Source: Streptomyces drozdowiczii | GTDB taxonomy: Bacteria; Actinomycetota; Actinomycetes; Streptomycetales; Streptomycetaceae | Direction: 5' to 3' | Assembly: GCF_026167665.1 (NCBI RefSeq) | Contig: NZ_CP098740.1 | Coordinates: 5,890,001 to 5,954,000 of the forward strand | Length of the DNA stretch: 64,000 nt | Shown here: one piece after another, positions 59,477 through 64,000 of the stretch | Layout of the letters: every line of letters begins with the position of its first letter | Numbering within the stretch: the first letter of the stretch is position 1 | Program-made: the position numbers and the translations under genes | The notes under the pieces: generated by a model | The model's input: the letters and a program-made list of their open reading frames with translations, nothing else | What the model was told of the DNA's origin: nothing | Database searches by the model: none

Positions 59477-60062
59477 CCGCAGCAGGCGGCCCGTGGAGCC
59501 CGTCACCCTCAAGATCCTGGTGGCGGGCGGCTTCGGCGTGGGCAAGACGACGCTGGTGGGCGCGGTCAGCGAGATCAGGCCGCTGCGCACGGAGGAACGG
59601 CTGACCGAGGCCGGCCGGCCGGTGGACGACCTGGACGGCGTCGAGGCGAAGACCACGACGACCGTGGCCATGGACTTCGGGCGGATCACGCTCCGCGAGG
59701 ACCTGGTGCTGTACCTCTTCGGCACGCCGGGACAGGACCGGTTCTGGTTCCTCTGGGACGAGCTGGCGCAGGGGGCGTTGGGCGCGGTCGTGCTCGCGGA
59801 CACCCGGCGCTTGGCCGACTGCTTCGCGGCCGTCGACTACTTCGAGCGCCGCGAGATCCCGTTCGCCGTCGCCGTCAACCGCTTCGAGGGCGCGGAGGTG
59901 TTCCCGGAGGCGACGGTACGGGCGGCGCTCGACCTGGACCCGCAGGTGCTGCTCCTGATGTGCGATGCGCGGGACCGGGCCTCGGCACGCGATGTGCTGG
60001 TGGCCGTGGTCGAACACGCCCTGGCCCGCGCGGACCGCCCGCGCGAGCCCGTCACGACCTAA
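59457..60062 (+). CDS. cvnD: Conservon small GTPase CvnD
   Basis: A 201-aa Ras-like GTPase: G1 GGFGVGKTTLV (24-34), G3 LFGTPGQDRFWFLWDELAQG, and a G4-like VNRFEGA instead of NKxD. It is the signalling output of the conservon. No cytochrome P450 gene, which often follows cvnD, is present: the next gene is a convergent DUF962 gene (4-base overlap). The overlap with CvnC shows tight coupling. Confidence 0.95.
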   Translation: MAFGRSSRSRRPVEPVTLKILVAGGFGVGKTTLVGAVSEIRPLRTEERLTEAGRPVDDLDGVEAKTTTTVAMDFGRITLREDLVLYLFGTPGQDRFWFLWDELAQGALGAVVLADTRRLADCFAAVDYFERREIPFAVAVNRFEGAEVFPEATVRAALDLDPQVLLLMCDARDRASARDVLVAVVEHALARADRPREPVTT

Positions 60063-60409
60063 CGGCCGTTCTCCGCCAGCCACTTCTCGGCGGTCTGCGC
60101 CAGCTCGTGGTCGCGGCCCGCCAGCATCATGCGGATCATCTGCGCGTCACCGCGCAGCGACCACGCCGGGTGGCCGAAGGTGGCCGGGTTGTTCTTCTCG
60201 ATCAGGAAGTGCGCGGGCCAGGCCGTGCCGTATCCGATGAGCGGCAGCGCGGCCAGATACCGCTTGCGGCCGCGCGCCAGCCCGTACGCGCTGAGGGCGA
60301 GACCGGTCAGGGTGCCGGTGAGATGCACCCAGCGGGTCGCCGCCCGCGAGTGCATCGCGACGTAGTAGGGCCAGAACTCTTCGTACGAATCGAACGTCTG
60401 CTGTGGCAT
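60059..60409 (-). CDS. DUF962/Mpo1-like membrane protein
   Basis: A 116-aa protein with the Mpo1/DUF962 features FWPYYVAMHSRAATRWVHLTGTL at the N terminus (His residues that bind iron in the yeast dioxygenase), two or three helices, and the terminal FLIEKNNPATFGHPAWSLRGDAQM. In yeast Mpo1 oxidises phytosphingosine-derived 2-hydroxy fatty acids; a lipid role is possible here. It converges with CvnD. Confidence 0.92.
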   Translation of the reverse strand: MPQQTFDSYEEFWPYYVAMHSRAATRWVHLTGTLTGLALSAYGLARGRKRYLAALPLIGYGTAWPAHFLIEKNNPATFGHPAWSLRGDAQMIRMMLAGRDHELAQTAEKWLAENGR

Positions 60410-60468
60410 ACCGGCACCGTAATGGCTGATCCGGCAACCGGAAACGGCTGCGCCGCGTCCGGAAAGAA

Positions 60469-60513
60469 GAACGGGCGGCCGGAACCCACGGGGGTGGTCC
60501 CGGTCGCCCGTTC
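60469..60513 (-). terminator. Hairpin between two minus-strand genes
   Basis: GAACGGGCG-G-CCGG (60469-60482) pairs with CCGG-T-CGCCCGTTC (60500-60513) across a 17-nt loop, with one mismatch. It lies downstream of the secreted dipeptidase gene (ends 60530). Confidence 0.7.
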
Positions 60514-60529
60514 CTTCGCGCCGGCCGGC

Positions 60530-61336
60530 TCAGTGTCCGGCGACCGACCTGCGGGCCACCGGGAAGTCGAAGTAGGTGTCCGGGAACGTCTCGGGCTGGA
60601 AGGTGTAGTGCCACCACTCCTCGGCCAGGTTGACGAAACCGGCCTCGGTGAGCGTCTTCTTCAGGAACTGCCGATTGGCGCGCTGCACACCCTGGATACG
60701 GGGGTCATCGGTGTGCGAGAGCGTGTCGAAGCAGTCGAAACCCGTGCCCATGTCCACCGAGTTGTCCGGGAAACGGTCGGCCCGCGGCGCGTAGCACGGC
60801 ACCAGCTTCTCGCCCGGGCGGTACGGCCTGGTCGGCAGCGCGGGCAGCCGTACGAGCGTCAGGTCCACGGTGCTGCCCCGGCTGTGCCCGGACTTCTCCG
60901 CGATGTAACCGTCGGCGAACAGCCGGGACTTGTCGACCCGGGGATAGAACTCGCCCTTCATCGTCTCGTCGTCCAGATCCTTCGCCCACCGCACGAAGTG
61001 GTCGACGGCCCGCTGCGGGCGGTAGCAGTCGTACACCTTCAGCGAGTAGCCCTGCCGCAGCAGCCGGAGCTGCGCGCGGTGCAGGGCCTCGGCGGCCGGC
61101 CGGGTCAGGATGCACAGCGGCTGCCGGTATCCGTCCACGGGCTCGCCCATGAAGTCGTGGGCGGTGGGGTAGCGCATCTCCTGGATGATCGTGGGGTCCA
61201 CCGAACGCAGCGAGACGAACTCCCGGGGCGCCTTCGGCTCGGGCTCCGCCTGCGCCACCGGCGCGGTGACGGTCACGGCGAGCAGGGCGGCGGCGGTGGC
61301 CGCCAGGGCGCGGAATGCGGTCGCGATGGCTGTCAT
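60530..61336 (-). CDS. Secreted D-alanyl-D-alanine dipeptidase (VanX-like)
   Basis: A 268-aa exported zinc dipeptidase of the M15D family. Signal peptide MTAIATAFRALAATAAALLAVTVTAPVAQAEPE (about 1-30), zinc motif SGHSRGSTVDLTL (His151, Asp158) and catalytic EWWHYTF (Glu240, His243). YDCYRPQRAV is the VanX substrate-side motif. Because it is secreted it cannot remove cytoplasmic D-Ala-D-Ala as VanX does; it more likely recycles or degrades D-Ala dipeptides outside, and it is not accompanied by vanH or vanA. The start follows GGAGG at 8 bases. Confidence 0.93.
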   Translation of the reverse strand: MTAIATAFRALAATAAALLAVTVTAPVAQAEPEPKAPREFVSLRSVDPTIIQEMRYPTAHDFMGEPVDGYRQPLCILTRPAAEALHRAQLRLLRQGYSLKVYDCYRPQRAVDHFVRWAKDLDDETMKGEFYPRVDKSRLFADGYIAEKSGHSRGSTVDLTLVRLPALPTRPYRPGEKLVPCYAPRADRFPDNSVDMGTGFDCFDTLSHTDDPRIQGVQRANRQFLKKTLTEAGFVNLAEEWWHYTFQPETFPDTYFDFPVARRSVAGH

Positions 61337-61458
61337 GAGCACATCCTCCACGGTCCGCGCCCGCCGCACAGGTGATCCGGTACAGTCCGCGCGTGTCCAC
61401 CACCGGTTCCCCGCCCGGTCACCACGAGAGCCGGCCCCACGAGGAAACGGAGCAGCCC

Positions 61459-61968
61459 GTGACGTTCTCCCACTGCCCCGCCTGCGGAGCCGCCTACACC
61501 GGCCTCCCGGCCCCCGACACCTGGCCCCGCACCTGCGCCGCCTGCGGCGAGACCGCCTACCGCAACCCGCTCCCGGTCGCCGTCGCCCTGCTCCCCGTCA
61601 CCGACGGCGACACCACCGGCCTCGTCGTCATCACCCGCACCATCGAACCGGCACGCGGCGGCCTCGCCCTGCCCGGCGGCTTCATCGACCACGCCGAGGA
61701 CTGGCAGCACGCCGTCGTACGGGAACTGCGCGAGGAGACCCGCATCGAGGCACGTCCCGAGGAGGTCCGCCTCGCGGACGCCCTCAGCTCACCCGCCGGA
61801 CACCTGCTCCTCTTCGGCCTGCTCCCCGAACGGCCCGCCGCCGCGCTCCCGCCGTCCGCCCCCACCGACGAGACGTCCGGCCACACCCTGCTCACCGCCC
61901 CCGCCACGCTGGCCTTCCCCCTCCACACCGAGGCCGTCCACCGCTGGTTCGCCGGCCGCTACCGCTGA
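61459..61968 (+). CDS. Nudix hydrolase with N-terminal zinc ribbon
   Basis: A 169-aa cytoplasmic pyrophosphohydrolase. N-terminal ribbon CPAC (6-9) and CAAC (26-29), as in NADH pyrophosphatase-like Nudix proteins, then the Nudix box GGFIDHAEDWQHAVVRELREET (73-94; GX5EX7REUXEE). Possible substrates are NAD(H)-like or other nucleotide pyrophosphates; the zinc ribbon points to the NudC-like side. GTG start with CGGAG upstream. Confidence 0.92.
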   Translation: MTFSHCPACGAAYTGLPAPDTWPRTCAACGETAYRNPLPVAVALLPVTDGDTTGLVVITRTIEPARGGLALPGGFIDHAEDWQHAVVRELREETRIEARPEEVRLADALSSPAGHLLLFGLLPERPAAALPPSAPTDETSGHTLLTAPATLAFPLHTEAVHRWFAGRYR

Positions 61969-61983
61969 GCAGGCGCGCCGCCC

Positions 61984-63423
61984 TCACACACCCCGCACCC
62001 GCACCGGGAGGTGCACCGCCCCGCCCTCCCGCTCCACCACGACCCGCCCGCCCTCCAGCCGGGACGTGTACCGCTCGACCTCCACCGGCTCCCGGCCGTC
62101 ACCCGCGTCCCGGACCACCGTCCCGCCACCCGGACGCCCCGCCACCGGCGCCCACACCTCCAGCTCCAGACCGCCGTCCGCACCCCGCACCGGAATCACC
62201 GCCCCCGCCCGGGCCAGCACCGGCACCCGGGACAGCGGCGCCTCCACCACCGCCCGCCCCGGCCCCTCGTACACCGCCCCGCTCACCGTGTCGTACCAGC
62301 GCCCCGGCGGCAGCGGCACCGACCGGCGCACCGCCCCCGGCTCCAGCACGGGCGCCACCAGCAGGGCGTCACCGAGCAGGAAGGCGTCCTCGCAGTCCCG
62401 CAGCTCCCGGTCCCCGGGCGCCGACCACCACAGCGGGCGCACGCACGGCGCACCCGTCAGCGCCGCAAGCCGCGCCAAGGTCACCGCGTACGGCCGCAAC
62501 CGCTCCCGCTCCACCAGCGCCTCCGGCTCGAACTCCCATGGCTCGCCCCAGTGTCGGGCGGACGGCGGCACCGCGGCAGCCCCCGTCAGCGCCGACCATC
62601 CCGCCAGCACCCGGGCCGGGGTACCCGCCACCGCCCAGCAGCGCAACGGCCCGCCGTCCACCCGCACCTCCGAAGCGCCCAGCAGGTCGTGCCCGGACCC
62701 CGCGCCCTCCCTCCCCTCCCGCAACGTCATCCGGCCCGACCAGGAGTTGTCGTAGAACACCAGGTGCGTCCCCGCGTCCGCCACCACCAACTGCACCGGC
62801 GGCGTCGGATACAGCGGATCGTCCCCCGGCCCGAACCGCCCGCCCGGTTCCGTGCTCCCCAACGCGTACGACCCGTCCCGCAGCCGAGGCCCCGCCGCCC
62901 GCCCACCCAGCCCGAAGAACCGCGCGTCCGCCGCCACCTCCGCACGCTGCACCCACCGCGCCGCCCCGCCCGCCACCGGCTCCCACCACCGCGGCGGCAG
63001 TTCCCGGCGCAGCACCACCCCGCCCGGCGTCCGCAGCTCCACCGCCCCGTGCCGCGACACCGCGACCGTCAGCCGCTCCGCCACGACCTGCCAACCGCCG
63101 TCCGTACCCGGCTCCAGCACCGCCCGCAGATCCGCCGCGGGCGCCTCCCCGTCCACCGCGTACGACGGCCCCGGCCCGGCCCCGTCCCACCCCCAGAACA
63201 CCGCACCGCCCACCGCCACCCGGATCCGCAACTCCGAACGCGCGAACCGCACCACACCGCCACCCGGCCCCGGCTCAGCCCCCGTCACAGGCCCCGGCAC
63301 CCGCGCCCGCTCCGCCCCGCGCCCCGGCAGCGCCCACGCGTCCGCACGCGCCCGGCGCACCATGCGCAGCCCCCGCTTCGAACCCACCGACTTCACCGAG
63401 CGCACCAGGTCACGACCGTTCAT
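61984..63423 (-). CDS. GH31 alpha-glucosidase-like protein lacking the catalytic core
   Basis: A 479-aa protein with both ends of a GH31 enzyme but not the middle. N-terminal beta domain (FFGLGGRAAGPRLRDGSYALG, then LVFYDNSWSGRMTLREG), then at about residue 290 the sequence jumps from GWSALTGAAAVPPSARHW straight to the late-barrel and C-terminal sequence EPWEFEPEALVERERLRPYAVTLARLAALTGAPCVRPLWW and DAFLLGDALLVAPVLEPGAVRRSVPLPPGRWYD. The usual ~300 residues with the nucleophile (WxDMNE) and the acid/base Asp are absent while the frame stays open, so this looks like an in-frame deletion rather than a short family. It should not be a working glucosidase. ATG 63423 begins the family-like MNGRDLVRSVKSVGSKRG. 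Confidence 0.85.
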   Translation of the reverse strand: MNGRDLVRSVKSVGSKRGLRMVRRARADAWALPGRGAERARVPGPVTGAEPGPGGGVVRFARSELRIRVAVGGAVFWGWDGAGPGPSYAVDGEAPAADLRAVLEPGTDGGWQVVAERLTVAVSRHGAVELRTPGGVVLRRELPPRWWEPVAGGAARWVQRAEVAADARFFGLGGRAAGPRLRDGSYALGSTEPGGRFGPGDDPLYPTPPVQLVVADAGTHLVFYDNSWSGRMTLREGREGAGSGHDLLGASEVRVDGGPLRCWAVAGTPARVLAGWSALTGAAAVPPSARHWGEPWEFEPEALVERERLRPYAVTLARLAALTGAPCVRPLWWSAPGDRELRDCEDAFLLGDALLVAPVLEPGAVRRSVPLPPGRWYDTVSGAVYEGPGRAVVEAPLSRVPVLARAGAVIPVRGADGGLELEVWAPVAGRPGGGTVVRDAGDGREPVEVERYTSRLEGGRVVVEREGGAVHLPVRVRGV

Positions 63424-63463
63424 GCCGCTCACCCTGCCACCCGCCCGACCGCGAACAGGCGCC

Positions 63464-63485
63464 GTTCAACTTCCGTTCATCCCGC
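63464..63485. promoter_or_regulatory. Candidate PHO box (PhoP direct repeats)
   Basis: GTTCAACTTCC (63464-63474) is followed directly by GTTCATCCCGC (63475-63485): two 11-base direct repeats with GTTCA heads, the spacing of Streptomyces PhoP-binding direct repeat units. It lies in the divergent region between the GH31-like gene (start 63423) and the small coupled ORF (start 63558). The match is short and unproven. Confidence 0.4.
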
Positions 63486-63557
63486 ACCCGACGTGGCCGG
63501 ACCACATACCGGGACACGACAGCATGTACGGGCAACCCTGGTGCGAAGGACGATCAC

Positions 63558-63659
63558 ATGGCATCGTCCGTGACGTCGTCTCACGCGCACACCCCCGCCC
63601 GTGCGCGCGACCTGCGCACACTCCGCGTACCCGCACCAGCCAGGGAGCCGCCCCCATGA
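63558..63659 (+). CDS. Small coupled ORF upstream of acetoacetyl-CoA synthetase
   Basis: A 33-codon frame MASSVTSSHAHTPARARDLRTLRVPAPAREPPP with a good AAGGA ribosome site 7 bases before its ATG and a stop (TGA 63657-63659) that overlaps the next start by ATGA. The arrangement suggests a translated leader that couples to the synthetase gene. The peptide itself is basic and Pro-rich and unrecognised. Confidence 0.4.
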   Translation: MASSVTSSHAHTPARARDLRTLRVPAPAREPPP

Positions 63660-64000
63660 CCTCAGCAGCCGACGAAGCCCCCCTGTGGCAGCCCGGCCCC
63701 GACCGCATCGCGGCCGCCGCCGTCACCCGCTTCCAGAGCTGGGCCGCCGAACACCACGGCGCACCCGCCGAGGGCGGCTACGCCAGTCTGCACCGCTGGT
63801 CCGTCGACGAACTCGACACCTTCTGGAAGGCCGTCGCCGAGTGGTTCGACATCCGCTTCTCCACCCCGTACGAACAGGTCATCGGCGACCGCTCGATGCC
63901 CGGCGCCACCTGGTTCACCGGCGCCACCCTCAACTACGCCGAGCACGCGCTGCGCGCCTCCGAGGACCCCCTGCGCGCCGAGGCACCCGCCCTTCTCCAT
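63656..64000 (+). CDS. Acetoacetyl-CoA synthetase (3' end outside window)
   Basis: The first 115 residues of an acyl-activating enzyme. MTSAADEAPLWQPGPDRIAAAAVTRFQSWAAEHHG..., then YASLHRWSVDELDTFWKAVAEWFDIRFS and DRSMPGATWFTGATLNYAEHALR, are the family start of acetoacetate-CoA ligases. The enzyme makes acetoacetyl-CoA from acetoacetate with ATP. The P-loop and adenylation motifs lie past the window end, so they cannot be checked here. Starts within the ATGA overlap with a small upstream ORF. Confidence 0.9.
   Translation, partial: MTSAADEAPLWQPGPDRIAAAAVTRFQSWAAEHHGAPAEGGYASLHRWSVDELDTFWKAVAEWFDIRFSTPYEQVIGDRSMPGATWFTGATLNYAEHALRASEDPLRAEAPALLH

Noticed and set aside
60530..61336. Vancomycin resistance (vanHAX) locus
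   Set aside because: Only a secreted VanX-like dipeptidase is present; no vanH, vanA or vanS/R genes, and a secreted enzyme would not clear cytoplasmic D-Ala-D-Ala.

Overview
The window reads as a core stretch of a Streptomyces chromosome. GC is very high, nearly every codon ends in G or C, GTG starts are common, and several marker genes sit in gene orders typical of the genus: hisE-hisG-PH protein, ppm-fxsA-rbpA, a small membrane protein I take to be the SCO1431 family, and a four-gene conservon (cvnABCD). I saw no tRNA, rRNA, CRISPR array, insertion sequence or prophage.

Layout. 1-4300: end of histidine biosynthesis (hisE, hisG), a PH-domain membrane protein and a tandem pair of CorC/HlyC-type CBS membrane proteins. 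4345-12462: an orphan EccA-like AAA ATPase, a small P-loop kinase, a secreted C39-like peptidase, a glucose-dehydrogenase-type enzyme, a TetR/FAD-monooxygenase pair with twin operators, and a small conserved protein. 12546-26189: three very large secreted subtilases with one LuxR-type regulator; one carries HAF repeats, another a cohesin-like domain and a C-terminal dockerin. 26384-34491: small membrane protein, GH18 chitinase with DasR-type sites, acyl-CoA dehydrogenase, two small proteins, an Lrp regulator, an amidohydrolase, polyprenol-phosphate mannosyltransferase and FxsA. 34626-39707: rbpA with a textbook sigma-R promoter, an MFS transporter, a GDPD/YczE pair and a divergent MocR regulator. 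39763-47605: an FtsK-like ATP-binding protein, small membrane, ankyrin and HEAT-repeat proteins, and a fused hydantoinase/5-oxoprolinase.

47676-55022 is the most intriguing part: an operon for a condensin-like machine, with a ~508-aa kleisin-like candidate (split by a frameshift), a 306-aa small-subunit candidate and a 1594-aa SMC-like ATPase with unusual Walker motifs. It resembles MksBEF/Wadjet JetABC but has no JetD-like nuclease. It is followed by a membrane protein, the conservon (55887-60062), a DUF962 protein, a secreted VanX-like dipeptidase, a Nudix hydrolase, a GH31-like protein that has lost its catalytic core, and the start of acetoacetyl-CoA synthetase.

A pattern crosses the window: five genes (1851-3210, 12546-16828, 30917-32556, 39763-41351, 47676-49201) are broken at six places, each repaired by adding one base to a short G or C run. 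This looks more like consensus error in homopolymers than gene decay, so these genes are annotated as single genes. All functional statements come from reading motifs by eye; no database search was run.
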